Assembly (NCBI GenBank): GCA_015655015.1
Contig: JAATFV010000256.1
Coordinates: 1 to 33,267 of the forward strand
Source: Chitinophagales bacterium
GTDB taxonomy: Bacteria > Bacteroidota > Bacteroidia > Chitinophagales > Chitinophagaceae
Direction: 5' to 3'
DNA: 33,267 bases
How positions within the stretch are numbered: the first letter of the stretch is position 1; every line of letters starts with the position of its first letter. The notes under the pieces are model-generated. The model searched no databases. It saw only the letters and a list, made by a program, of their open reading frames with translations, and was not told where the DNA came from. This document shows positions 14,052 through 23,123 of the stretch, in pieces. The translations under genes were made by a program, and so were the position numbers.

Positions 14052-14942
14052 TTACTGCTGATAGCTCCCAAACAGCTTCACCAGCCTGTCCGGGTAATCG
14101 GAAATAATCCCGTCCACCCCCAGATCACCCATAACCTTCATATCCGCCTCTTCATTCACCGTCCAGGGCAAAACAGCCACTTTACTGTCATGGGCTTTTC
14201 TCACCAGCTCCGCATTCACCAACGTATATTCGGGACTGTAAATGGAGGGAGAAAACCCCAGGTCGGTTATATTCTTTTCAAAACCCTCCTTATTCCCCAC
14301 CAATAAGGCCGTCCGCTGATCCGGATACATCTTATGAAGGATCTGCAAAGTACGGGGATCGAACGACTGGATGATCACACGGCTGCGTATCCCCTTTGCC
14401 TTCACCACATCCATGATCAGGGTGACGAACTTCTCCGGACCGGGATGAAAAATATTATCCCCCGCCGGACTGGACTTTGTTTCCATATTATAATAAACAG
14501 GCTTTAAATGATGCCTCTTTACATATCCCTCTACACTATCGATCAGCTCCGAAAGCAGCGGCTTATACGTACGCAGTTTCACCTGGCCGGGGAAACCCGG
14601 ATGCGTTTTCACGCCCTCCGCAAAAAGCCGGATGCTGTCATAGGCCATTTTATAGATCGCATACTGTTTCTCCTCCTGCCGGCTGATCTCCGAGCCATCC
14701 GGCTTCAGCATGATCGCCGAGGACATGAACACATCATGTGACACGACGACCTTCCCATCTGCCGAGATCGTGCAATCCAGCTCCAGGGTCCGGACCCCCA
14801 ACTCAACCGCATGTAACATGGCCGGAATGGAATTCTCCGGCATCAGGCCCCTCCCACCCCTATGCCCCTGCACATCCAGCTTCTGCTGACCAGTGGCCAG
14901 GATCGATCCCCCGCACAACGCTGCTAAAAGAAAAGTTCTCAT
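14052..14942 (-). CDS. Secreted glycerophosphodiester phosphodiesterase
   Basis: This 296-residue protein starts at ATG 14942 with a signal peptide (MRTFLLAALCGGSILATGQQ); an alternative ATG 33 bases upstream would add a hydrophobic stretch but is less signal-like. The GDPD motif is clear: VQGHRGGRGLMPENSIPAM, then ELDCTISADGKVVVSHD. His and Arg of HRG, Glu of PENS, Glu and Asp of ELD, and His of SHD form the catalytic and metal site. FDPRTLQIL and VLPWTVNEEADMKVMGDLGV followed by DGIISDYPD complete the TIM barrel. It would hydrolyse deacylated phospholipids (glycerophosphodiesters) in the periplasm. It is a single gene followed by a good terminator. Confidence 0.92.
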   Translation of the reverse strand: MRTFLLAALCGGSILATGQQKLDVQGHRGGRGLMPENSIPAMLHAVELGVRTLELDCTISADGKVVVSHDVFMSSAIMLKPDGSEISRQEEKQYAIYKMAYDSIRLFAEGVKTHPGFPGQVKLRTYKPLLSELIDSVEGYVKRHHLKPVYYNMETKSSPAGDNIFHPGPEKFVTLIMDVVKAKGIRSRVIIQSFDPRTLQILHKMYPDQRTALLVGNKEGFEKNITDLGFSPSIYSPEYTLVNAELVRKAHDSKVAVLPWTVNEEADMKVMGDLGVDGIISDYPDRLVKLFGSYQQ

Positions 14943-14983
14943 GATAATAGATAAAATTAGAAGATAACAGATCACTCACGCCC

Positions 14984-15041
14984 GATCTCAGATCACCACG
15001 ATCTTAGATCCGCACGATTTAGATCATCACGATCTTAGATG
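14984..15041. repeat. Four-copy 16-bp tandem repeat with GATCTTAGATC core
   Basis: GATCTCAGATC (14984), GATCTTAGATC (15000), GATTTAGATC (15016) and GATCTTAGATG (15031) are spaced 16, 16 and 15 bases apart with CAC-containing spacers. Each core is nearly a palindrome. The array lies 40-100 bases upstream of the phosphodiesterase ATG, either in its leader or at its promoter. Confidence 0.85.
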
Positions 15042-15072
15042 ACCCTGCAATTTGTATAAAATCAACTTCATC

Positions 15073-15080
15073 CAAAATTA
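15073..15080 (-). promoter_or_regulatory. Possible promoter element of the phosphodiesterase gene
   Basis: TAATTTTG on the minus strand matches TAnnTTTG but no -33 element is seen. If used, the 16-bp repeats would lie in a leader of about 125 bases. The remainder of 15043-15160 holds only an imperfect GC-rich inverted repeat near 15120-15165. Confidence 0.3.
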
Positions 15081-15160
15081 TCTTCTTATTAACTCATCCC
15101 CTTTCCCCAGGAAATACCGGCCGGTCAGTCGTTAGACACTGCCGGGAAAGTGCCGCCGGC

Positions 15161-16618
15161 CTACCGCCAGCCTCCACCCAAACTGGCGTACAGCGTGACC
15201 ACCGCCTGTAATTGCTGCAGCCTGTCATCGATGCCATTCAGCTGAGCGGATAAATAATTCTGCTCGGAGGTTAACACATCCGTATAATTCGTATTCGCAT
15301 TGTACTTCATCAGCTCCTTCGTAAACTCGACCGACTTTTGCAGAAAATGGATCTCCTTCGTGCGAATAGTTATCTTTTCCGTCGCCGATTGATAATCCGT
15401 TAATGCATTGGATACTTCCTGCCCGGCCGTTAGCAGCGACTTTTGAAAAGTCAGGAGAAATTCCTGTTCCTGGCTCTTCGCCACTTCCAGCCGCTGTTTG
15501 TTAAGGCCATTATTGAAAATGGGCTGCGTTAATCCCCCCACGATGTTCCCAAAAAAGCTGGAGGCATCGAAGAAATGTGAAAGATTACCCGACGATAGCC
15601 CGCCCTGGGCCGTGATCGTTAAGGCCGGATAAAAATAGGTTCTTGCCACATTGGTGAGGGCAGAATAATAACGCAGCTGAAACTCCGCTTCCTGTACATC
15701 AGGCCTGTTCGCCAGCAGCTGAACAGGCAATCCCGTCCGCAGATCAGCAGGCGCCTGCTCCTTATCCAGGCTGTCCCGGGCTATCGGACCGGGATTACGT
15801 CCCAGCAAAAGACTGATATTATTTTCCGTCTGCCGGATATTTTGCCTGATATCCGGCAGCGTCACCTCCGCAGAATAGAGATTCGCCTGGCTTTGCATGA
15901 CAGCCGCACCGGTCAGCACATCGGACTCCTTCAATGCCTTCGTCGTCTCTACATCTTCTTTCCTGTTCTGTACAGTTGCCAGCGTGATCTTTAGCTGCTG
16001 ATCATAGGCAAGCAGCGCATAATAATTTACTGCTATATTGGAAACCAGCTGCGTCTGAACATCTCTTTTATACGCATCGCTCTGCAGCAAAGCGGCTAAC
16101 TGCGCCCTTCGGGCAGATCGTAGCTTCCCCCAGATATCCACCTGCCACGAGGAGCTCAGGTAGGCCTCATAAGTCTGAGTAGAAGGGAAACCCGGTGTTT
16201 TTTGCAGGCTCGCATCCGCATTAGCCGCCAGGCTGGGAAAAAAGGCGGCCTTGCTTTGCCTGAAATTGGCTTCCGCCCCACGAATACGCGCCACCGCGAT
16301 TTTCAGATCGAGGTTGTTATCGATGCCTTCCTGTATCAGATGCTGTAACAGGGTGTCGCTGAATAGCTGTCTCCAGGGTATATTGGCGATCGTAGTCGTG
16401 TCACCGGTAGCGCTGTCACGATAAAGCCCGTTACCCGCCACACCGGAAGGCTGCCGATAAGGTGTCGTTACCTTACAAGCATACAGAACGAGAACAAATA
16501 GCAGCCCCGGCAACCAGATCAGCCTTCCCCCACACACCAATCCATCGCCGACCCTCCGCTTACCCGGCCCCCGCCAGCTGGCCTCATGCAATTTCCTGAA
16601 CAGATTCTTCATCGTCAT
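15161..16618 (-). CDS. Outer-membrane efflux lipoprotein (TolC/OprM, NodT family)
   Basis: This 485-residue protein is the outer-membrane channel of the RND system. It has an N-terminal segment with a lipobox (LFVLVLYACKV), a leading basic region and the duplicated outer-membrane efflux domain: NNLDLKIAVARIRGAEANFR near residue 98, QLAALLQSDAYKRDVQTQLV, NRPDVQEAEFQLRYYSALTN and the second helical hairpin to the end. The region before the lipobox (about 45 residues) is longer than usual. Its start overlaps the end of the pump gene by 35 bases; ATG 16612 is an alternative. A TolC of this type is anchored by a lipid and completes the tripartite pump. Confidence 0.92.
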   Translation of the reverse strand: MTMKNLFRKLHEASWRGPGKRRVGDGLVCGGRLIWLPGLLFVLVLYACKVTTPYRQPSGVAGNGLYRDSATGDTTTIANIPWRQLFSDTLLQHLIQEGIDNNLDLKIAVARIRGAEANFRQSKAAFFPSLAANADASLQKTPGFPSTQTYEAYLSSSWQVDIWGKLRSARRAQLAALLQSDAYKRDVQTQLVSNIAVNYYALLAYDQQLKITLATVQNRKEDVETTKALKESDVLTGAAVMQSQANLYSAEVTLPDIRQNIRQTENNISLLLGRNPGPIARDSLDKEQAPADLRTGLPVQLLANRPDVQEAEFQLRYYSALTNVARTYFYPALTITAQGGLSSGNLSHFFDASSFFGNIVGGLTQPIFNNGLNKQRLEVAKSQEQEFLLTFQKSLLTAGQEVSNALTDYQSATEKITIRTKEIHFLQKSVEFTKELMKYNANTNYTDVLTSEQNYLSAQLNGIDDRLQQLQAVVTLYASLGGGWR

Positions 16619-19600
16619 AAGATTTATTTTTTCCCCCTAACTTTTCCTGCAAACCCTGAAAAATGACAAACAAGGGCGGTATCACAAATACTCCCAGGCA
16701 GGTTCCGAACAACATGCCGCCGATCGCTCCCGTGCCGATGGATCGATCCCCATTGGCGCCTACGCCGCTGGCGAACATCAGCGGCATCAGCCCGAACACA
16801 AACGCAAAAGAGGTCATCAGGATGGGACGCAGCCGCACCTTGCCGCCTGCGATAGCCGACTCCAGCAATCCCATGCCTTTTGCCCTTCGCTCCACCGCAA
16901 ACTCTACTATCAGGATCGCATTCTTCGACAGCAGACCGATCAGCATGATCATGGAGATCTGCATATAGATATTGTTGTCAATCCCGAACAGCTTCGCGAA
17001 AGCGAATATACCCGATAGCCCTACCGGCAGCGACAGCAGTACGGCAAAGGGCAGGAGATAGCTTTCATATTGTGCGCTGAGCAGGAGATAAACAAAGGAA
17101 AGACACAACAGGAAGATAAAGATGGTCTGCGAACCGGCCGACTGCTCTTCCCGGCTGATACCGGAATATTCGAAACCATACCCCGCAGGCAATTTCTCCG
17201 CAGCCGTCTCCTGTATCGCCAGCAGAGCCTGCCCGGTGCTGAACCCGTCATTAGGCGAGCCGCTGACAGACATGGAAGTGAACATATCAAAACGGGACAC
17301 CGACTCCGGTCCAAAGACCCGTTTGAGCGTAACAAACTCCATGATAGGCACCATGGCGCTGTCCGAACCCCGTACATAGATCTTATTCAGGCCGGATGGC
17401 GCCGACCGGTAGTCGGAATCCGCCTGCAGGATCACCTGGTATTGCTGGCCAAACTCGGTGAAGTTGCTGGTATAGCTGCTGCCATAGAATACCTGCATCG
17501 CATTCAGGATGGAAGTGACCGATACACCGGCATCCTTACACTTGGCGACATTGATGTCCATTTCATATTGCGGGAAATTCGGATTGAAGGACGTGGTGGC
17601 ATATTGTATCTCCGGCCTTTTGTTCAGCGTCCCCAGAAAACCCTGCGCCACCTGGTAGAACTGATCGGTAGTATGTCCGCCTTTGTCCTGTAGCTGGATC
17701 GTAAAGCCGCCGCTGGTCCCAAAACCGGTGACGGTAGGCTGCGACATGAACACGATCTTCGCATCCTGTACCCCGGCCGTTTTTTGGGTGAGGATCTTGA
17801 TGACCGCCTTATTATCGACACCCGGACGCTGGTCCCAGGGCGTGAGCCGCACGGTGACCATGCCATAGGCGCTGCCGGTGCCGCCGATATAGTTCGAGCC
17901 CAGCGTACGCATGGTGTGACCAACCTGGGGAACGGTGCGGCAGATACTGTCTACCTCGTCGGCGATCGTTTTGACCCGTTCCATGCTGGATGCAGGCGGC
18001 AGACTGATATTGACGAAAATGGTGCCCATGTCCTCTTCAGGCACAAAACTCGACGGCGTAGACCGCATCAGCAGGTAAAAGAACGCGGAAAAACCAAGGA
18101 TGATAACAATAACAAGCCACTTTTTGGACGAAAGAAAGCTGACAGATCGTGAATAACGGTCGGTCAGTTTCTCATATCCGCTGTTGAAAACAACGCCAAA
18201 CCGCTGCAGTAATGTTTTCTTCTTATTGCCGTCCCCATGATCCGGAGGTTTCAGGAACATAGCTGCAAGGGCCGGGCACAAGGTCAGCGCGTTGATGGAA
18301 GAGATACAGATCGCAATAGCCAGGGTAATGCCGAACTGCCGGTAGAAGACCCCGGCGGACCCGGTGACAAAAGACACCGGCACAAAGACGGACGCCATGA
18401 CCAGGGTGATGGACACGATAGCGCCCGATATTTCACCCATGGCGTCTATCGCAGCCTTTCTCGGGGACTTGTAGCCGCTTTCCAATTTCGCATGGACAGC
18501 CTCGACAACGACGACAGCGTCATCTACCACGATCCCGATAGCCAGCACCAGGGCGAATAAGGTCAGCAGGTTGATGCTGAAACCCAACAGATACAAAAAG
18601 AAAAAAGTCCCGGTGATGGCGACGGGTACGGAGATGCCATGAATAATGGTAGAACGGAAATCCTGCAGGAAAATAAAAATAACGAGGAACACCAGGGCAA
18701 AACATTCCACCAGCGTATGCAGCACCTTGCTGATAGAGGCGTCCAGGAACTGGTTGACATCGACAAGGTATAGGTACTTGATACCGGTGGGAAAAGAAGG
18801 CACGGCCTGGTTGATCACCTTTTCACAATCTTCGATCACCTGTTTGGCATTGGAACCGGGTGTCTGACTGACAGAGATCCCCACGGACTGTTTGCCGTCC
18901 GTCGAATTGGCGCCAGTATAACTCTGCGCCCCCAGCTCGATGCGGGCTATATTCTTGAGCTGCAGGTATTGCCCCTTCCCGAGAGACTTAATAATGATAT
19001 TGCCAAACTCCTCCGTAGAAGTCAGCTGCCCCTTATACCGGATGATATACTGAAAGCTCTGGTTGGAGTTCTCCCCGAACTGGCCCGGGGCCGCCTGCAC
19101 GTTCTGCTCGGCAAGAGCGGCGCTGACATCGGCAGGCGTGATCTTATACACTGCCATCATATCGGGCTTGAGCCAGATGCGCATCGAATAAGTCATCGTC
19201 GAACCGGTGACGGCAGCGCTGCCCACCCCGTTGACCCGTTGCAGCTGAGGGAGTATATTGATCGCCGCATAGTTCTGCAGGAAGGTCTGATCATAAGCCT
19301 CCTTGTCGCTGTAAAGTGAAAGGATCAGGAGATTGCTGGACTGCTGTTTGCGTACCCGGACTCCGTTCTGCGTCACGGATTGAGGTAATAAGCTGGCCGC
19401 TGCCGCTACCCGGTTCTGGACATCCACGGCGGCAATATCCGGGTTGGTGCCTACGGCAAAGAATACGCTGATATTGGCCGCTCCGGTGTTGTTAGCCGTA
19501 GAGGTCATATAGGTCATCCCTTCCACCCCGTTGATCTGCTGTTCGAGCGGGATGATGACGCTTTTCACTACCACATCCGCATTGGCGCCGCTATAGGTCG

Positions 19601-19739
19601 CAGAGACCTGTACGGTCGGCGGAGAGATGTCGGGATATTGCGCGACCGGTAACTTTGTCATCCCCAGTATCCCCAGCAGGATGATGATAATAGAGATAAC
19701 GGTACTAAGTACAGGCCGCTGTATGAATTTTTTTAACAT
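16584..19739 (-). CDS. RND efflux pump, inner-membrane transporter (AcrB/HAE1 type)
   Basis: This 1051-residue protein has the full RND architecture of 12 helices and two large periplasmic loops. It starts LKKFIQRPVLSTVISIIIIL, and has GVEGMTYMTSTANNTGAANI near 93 and the Asp-Asp pair in LAIGIVVDDAVVVVEAV (near residue 405) used for proton transfer. The conserved Lys of LIGLLSKNAILIVEFA (near 940) and RLRPILMTSFAFVFGLMPL (near 970) are also present. All proton-relay residues appear intact. The family exports hydrophobic drugs, bile salts or solvents using the proton gradient. It starts 9 bases after the adaptor gene. No TetR-type regulator is present beside the operon. Confidence 0.96.
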   Translation of the reverse strand: MLKKFIQRPVLSTVISIIIILLGILGMTKLPVAQYPDISPPTVQVSATYSGANADVVVKSVIIPLEQQINGVEGMTYMTSTANNTGAANISVFFAVGTNPDIAAVDVQNRVAAAASLLPQSVTQNGVRVRKQQSSNLLILSLYSDKEAYDQTFLQNYAAINILPQLQRVNGVGSAAVTGSTMTYSMRIWLKPDMMAVYKITPADVSAALAEQNVQAAPGQFGENSNQSFQYIIRYKGQLTSTEEFGNIIIKSLGKGQYLQLKNIARIELGAQSYTGANSTDGKQSVGISVSQTPGSNAKQVIEDCEKVINQAVPSFPTGIKYLYLVDVNQFLDASISKVLHTLVECFALVFLVIFIFLQDFRSTIIHGISVPVAITGTFFFLYLLGFSINLLTLFALVLAIGIVVDDAVVVVEAVHAKLESGYKSPRKAAIDAMGEISGAIVSITLVMASVFVPVSFVTGSAGVFYRQFGITLAIAICISSINALTLCPALAAMFLKPPDHGDGNKKKTLLQRFGVVFNSGYEKLTDRYSRSVSFLSSKKWLVIVIILGFSAFFYLLMRSTPSSFVPEEDMGTIFVNISLPPASSMERVKTIADEVDSICRTVPQVGHTMRTLGSNYIGGTGSAYGMVTVRLTPWDQRPGVDNKAVIKILTQKTAGVQDAKIVFMSQPTVTGFGTSGGFTIQLQDKGGHTTDQFYQVAQGFLGTLNKRPEIQYATTSFNPNFPQYEMDINVAKCKDAGVSVTSILNAMQVFYGSSYTSNFTEFGQQYQVILQADSDYRSAPSGLNKIYVRGSDSAMVPIMEFVTLKRVFGPESVSRFDMFTSMSVSGSPNDGFSTGQALLAIQETAAEKLPAGYGFEYSGISREEQSAGSQTIFIFLLCLSFVYLLLSAQYESYLLPFAVLLSLPVGLSGIFAFAKLFGIDNNIYMQISMIMLIGLLSKNAILIVEFAVERRAKGMGLLESAIAGGKVRLRPILMTSFAFVFGLMPLMFASGVGANGDRSIGTGAIGGMLFGTCLGVFVIPPLFVIFQGLQEKLGGKNKSYDDEESVQEIA

Positions 19740-19748
19740 GCTTGTGCT

Positions 19749-20906
19749 TTAATGGGTAGTAGATGGACCGTACAGGCTATCCGCATTCACCGGTTTAGGG
19801 ATAATGACCGTGCTGTCTTTCAGGTTAAGGCCGTTTAGCAGGATCCTGTCGCCGTGTTTCAAGCCGCCCGATACAACCAGGAACTTCCCGTCATTCGTCG
19901 GGGTGGAAGTAATAGCCGTATTGAGGACCTGGTTGTTGTCGGTCACCAGGTAGACAAACCGTTTATCCTGCAATTCATAGGTAGCCGTCTGCGGCACCAG
20001 CAACGCGGTGTCGATCATCCGGGGAACACGCACAACGGCGCTGGCCCCGCTGCGGATCAGACCTGTCGGGTTCACGAATTGCGCCTTGAGGCTGGCCGTA
20101 CCGGTACCGGAGGTGATAAAACCACTGGCTGTCTGCAGTCTTCCTTTTTGAGGATACTGGCTGCCGTCAGCCAGGACGAGGGACACCGGTGGCAAGCGAT
20201 CCAGCTTATCCTGGAAAGTGACGCCGGGTATCCGGTTGGAGAGCCCTAAGAGCTGCTTTTCACTCAACGAAAAATAGGCATACACCTGGTCTATTTTAGA
20301 CAGGCTGGTGAGCGGATTGGAGGTGCCGCTGATAAGATCGCCTATCTTATAGGGAATAGACCCTATGACACCCGTGATCGGACTCCGGAGAATGGTATAC
20401 CCCAGGTTGGTCTCCGCATTTCTCAGGGCCGCCATCGCCTGGTCAAGAGCAGCCACCTTCGACTGCAGCGTATATTGGGCAGACTCCAGCTCATATTTGC
20501 TGACAATATCCTTCTCTACCAGCGGACGCACCTTCTCCACGTCCATTTTCGCAGCATCCACATCCGCCTGCGCAATTTTGATCGCCGCCCTCGCTGTGAT
20601 CACATTCTGCTGATACACAGGGTTTTCAATCTGGAAAAGCAGCTGCCCCTTTTTTACATTGCCGCCTTCGGGAACAAAGATCTTCTCCAGGTAGCCGTCC
20701 ACCATAGGCCTTAGCTGTACGATCTCGATCCCCTCGATCGTCGCCGGAAAGTCATTGTAAATGGTCGCGGACTTGGGACTAAGCGTAAGAACATTGTAAG
20801 CCTGAGGGGCCGCAGATGCCTTTTTTTCTTTCGAATCACTTTGACAGGCTGTAAAGACAAGGGACGCTATAATGGCCCCACAAACAAACCTACTTTTTCT
20901 TATCAT
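19749..20906 (-). CDS. RND efflux periplasmic adaptor (AcrA type lipoprotein)
   Basis: This 385-residue protein starts at ATG 20906, which begins a lipoprotein signal (MIRKSRFVCGAIIASLVFTA, then Cys). The open frame upstream of it lacks signal character. It has the adaptor domains: PMVDGYLEKIFVPEGGNVKK followed by GQLLFQI (lipoyl/barrel-sandwich half), a coiled-coil hairpin (IKIAQADVDAAKMDVEKVRP to MAALRNAETNLGY), the second half ILRSPITGVIGSIPYKIGDL, and the beta-barrel and membrane-proximal domains. It links the inner pump to TolC. It is the first gene of the operon. Confidence 0.94.
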   Translation of the reverse strand: MIRKSRFVCGAIIASLVFTACQSDSKEKKASAAPQAYNVLTLSPKSATIYNDFPATIEGIEIVQLRPMVDGYLEKIFVPEGGNVKKGQLLFQIENPVYQQNVITARAAIKIAQADVDAAKMDVEKVRPLVEKDIVSKYELESAQYTLQSKVAALDQAMAALRNAETNLGYTILRSPITGVIGSIPYKIGDLISGTSNPLTSLSKIDQVYAYFSLSEKQLLGLSNRIPGVTFQDKLDRLPPVSLVLADGSQYPQKGRLQTASGFITSGTGTASLKAQFVNPTGLIRSGASAVVRVPRMIDTALLVPQTATYELQDKRFVYLVTDNNQVLNTAITSTPTNDGKFLVVSGGLKHGDRILLNGLNLKDSTVIIPKPVNADSLYGPSTTH

Positions 20907-21194
20907 ATTCCTGGATATTGCTTTAAAATTATGTCTGAAGTTATACCAGACCCGACCCAATTCGGGCTGGTCCGGCATAGACAAGGCTTTTGGATACCAG
21001 GTTAGCAATAGGTGTTATGGTCAAATATATTGATTTTCCGACGACTCCGGTATTCTTCCTGTCGTCCCGGGTTTCCGGTGAAGCTTTATCCTTACGATGC
21101 AATCGGTTGCACTTTTGTACCGGCAAGAGGCGGGACCAGGGTGGGGTATAAGGAACCTGTGCTGGCTGGCAAGGAATACCAGCCTAAAAACCCC
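20907..21194 (-). other. 288-base intergenic region upstream of the efflux operon
   Basis: No gene is visible. A TATATTTG element on the minus strand (21029-21022) fits TAnnTTTG but has no -33 partner; it would give a leader of about 110 bases for the adaptor gene. A GGCTGG/CCAGCC hairpin near 21167-21186 lies just downstream of the lyase stop codon but lacks a T tract, so it is only a weak terminator candidate. Confidence 0.35.
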
Positions 21195-23123
21195 CTACCA
21201 TTCGCTCAATGGCTTCAATGCGTTTTTTTTGACGGCGATCTGCCCCTCTCCGGGAACCAGGAGCACGTTGAATGCTTTCTTCGTATGCGCCGGCACGGTT
21301 ACTTCAAAACCAACAAGGACGGTTCCCAAATTAAGGGCATCCCAACTATTAGGAGGGTCGGTAGGAAAGGTCCTCAGGTGCGCCTCCTCAGGCTCCGCGA
21401 CAAATAGGGTGAGTCTTTTGCCCTTGCTGATCAATTGCAGCTGGTTGCCATTGATAGCGCTGACAGCGGCAGGGGTGAACATCGCCCACCGGATAGTACA
21501 GGACGAATCACCTGTTTCTATCTCATCCCGCACCAGGACATATCGCTTGTCAACGATGGCGACGCCCCTCTTCGCCAGGGTCAGGCTCCCAGCGTACAAC
21601 GAGCTCATGTCGGTTACCGCATCCAGGAACAACGAGTCAGAAGAAGAAGAAGAGATAGCAGCTTTACCCGTTACACGCTGTAAGGAATTATTTACAGTCA
21701 ACGTACTATGCGAAAAATTCGATAACCGAAAGACCTTCCATCTCTCGCCGTCCTGCCGCCCATCCCATATTTTAATCCCTTTTGACTCAAGGCTTTCATA
21801 AGCTTGCATCCCCGGGTCAGCCCCCCACCTTACTCCGTCAGCATCCATTACGAAAGATCCAACATCCATATGGCCGTGACTTTCAGAAGGAGATCCTGCT
21901 TTCAAACCCAAAAATATCGCGTGGGGGTCTTCCCAGGCGGTTCGCATCATTGCCACGGCATTGTCGCCTTTGCCGTTCCAAATCTTATACCCGGGCGGAG
22001 TGATCGCTTTCACATTGATATGGGTGCCCCATAACAGAATAGCAGGCAGAAAACGGTTCCATTTGACAGGCAATGAGGTTGATTCCAAAAGGTTGCCCCT
22101 TTCCGAGTACAACAACGTAGGGTCATTTAATTTTTCTGCGAACCAGAACATGGCAGGTTGCAGTCCGTCCTGTCCGCCGCCATTCGCATCGGAGTAATTA
22201 AAAGAGTAACCCGCCGGAGTTTCAAGGTTCTCGTAAAAAGCCGCCGTTTTCAAGAAGCCTGGCTGTTGAGAAAGTCCGTAGTCCGTACCAAACAACCTTT
22301 CCAGGGCACTTATGAAAAGTACGTTGTAAGAGGTTCCATATCCCCAATAGTTGTACCCTTCGGCATAATTCCCTTCAGGAGCATATCCCTTCATGGATAC
22401 CAGGATACTTTCCAATGATCTGTTGATGACTCGTGCACTCAGCTGAGAACTATCCTCATACACCGCTATGGCTCCGTAAGCGGCTCCCGTGTTGCAGACC
22501 TGGTTCCAGTTGTTCGTCAGTTTCAGCCACCCGTTGTATTTTGGGTTGAAAGATGGCGCGATCCCCTTGCTGATGATGGCATCTCGGATAATTTCCCTGG
22601 AAGAGGGAGACAAGTCATTGAATAACCAGTCATACCCTATGGACACAGCCGTTGTCATTTCAGCCACATCTAAAAAATGATCAGGGTTCCAGTCACTAAA
22701 CCGGGACACCGCCAATAACTCCTCTTCACATTTCTTAAAATACTTTTTACTCCCGGTCATACGCCAGGCATACGAAAGGAAGAACACACGCCGCAGGCAT
22801 TCCCTCGATTGATCCAGGAGACGTCTTCCGACCAGTACACGTTCTATTTTAGGCAACGACAGCATTGCGTCACACTCGCCAATGATCTGGTTGTGGGCAA
22901 ATCGCCATACAGGATTATCGGCAATGCTTTTTTTAATCTCTTCTTCCTGCCCCTGTAATAATAAAAGGCGTGGATGGCTTGTCATCCTGGTCGTATCGAT
23001 CAGATTGGCCTGTCCAAACACTACAGAAGAAAAAAGCATAAAAAACAAGGGCAGCATCCTCCCAAAGGGATGCACATTACACTCAAGTGTTTTTTTACTC
23101 AAAAGCATACTTTTATAGTTCAT
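21195..23123 (-). CDS. Heparinase II/III family polysaccharide lyase, secreted
   Basis: This 642-residue protein has a signal peptide around residues 20-38 (MLPLFFMLFSSVVFGQ), so translation may really begin at the internal ATG at 23057; the first ATG overlaps the GH88 gene by 11 bases. An alpha/alpha toroid region follows (to about 370) with NNWNQVCNTGAAYGA near 204 and GYAPEGNYAEGYNYWGYG near 246. The beta domain has SESHGHMDVGSFVMDADG near 413, then VRWGADPG. The Asn/Tyr/His pattern (Asn205-Gln208, Tyr258 area, His416/418) matches the catalytic residues of heparinase II-like lyases acting by beta-elimination on uronate-containing glycans. The exact substrate cannot be read from sequence. 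Last gene of the polysaccharide operon. Confidence 0.85.
   Translation of the reverse strand: MNYKSMLLSKKTLECNVHPFGRMLPLFFMLFSSVVFGQANLIDTTRMTSHPRLLLLQGQEEEIKKSIADNPVWRFAHNQIIGECDAMLSLPKIERVLVGRRLLDQSRECLRRVFFLSYAWRMTGSKKYFKKCEEELLAVSRFSDWNPDHFLDVAEMTTAVSIGYDWLFNDLSPSSREIIRDAIISKGIAPSFNPKYNGWLKLTNNWNQVCNTGAAYGAIAVYEDSSQLSARVINRSLESILVSMKGYAPEGNYAEGYNYWGYGTSYNVLFISALERLFGTDYGLSQQPGFLKTAAFYENLETPAGYSFNYSDANGGGQDGLQPAMFWFAEKLNDPTLLYSERGNLLESTSLPVKWNRFLPAILLWGTHINVKAITPPGYKIWNGKGDNAVAMMRTAWEDPHAIFLGLKAGSPSESHGHMDVGSFVMDADGVRWGADPGMQAYESLESKGIKIWDGRQDGERWKVFRLSNFSHSTLTVNNSLQRVTGKAAISSSSSDSLFLDAVTDMSSLYAGSLTLAKRGVAIVDKRYVLVRDEIETGDSSCTIRWAMFTPAAVSAINGNQLQLISKGKRLTLFVAEPEEAHLRTFPTDPPNSWDALNLGTVLVGFEVTVPAHTKKAFNVLLVPGEGQIAVKKNALKPLSEW

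Noticed and set aside
14984..15041. CRISPR array
   Set aside because: Repeats and spacers are far too short and the spacers are similar to each other; no cas genes.
17070..17693. 207-residue plus-strand open frame inside the RND pump gene
   Set aside because: Antisense to a strongly conserved AcrB-type gene and with no family resemblance.
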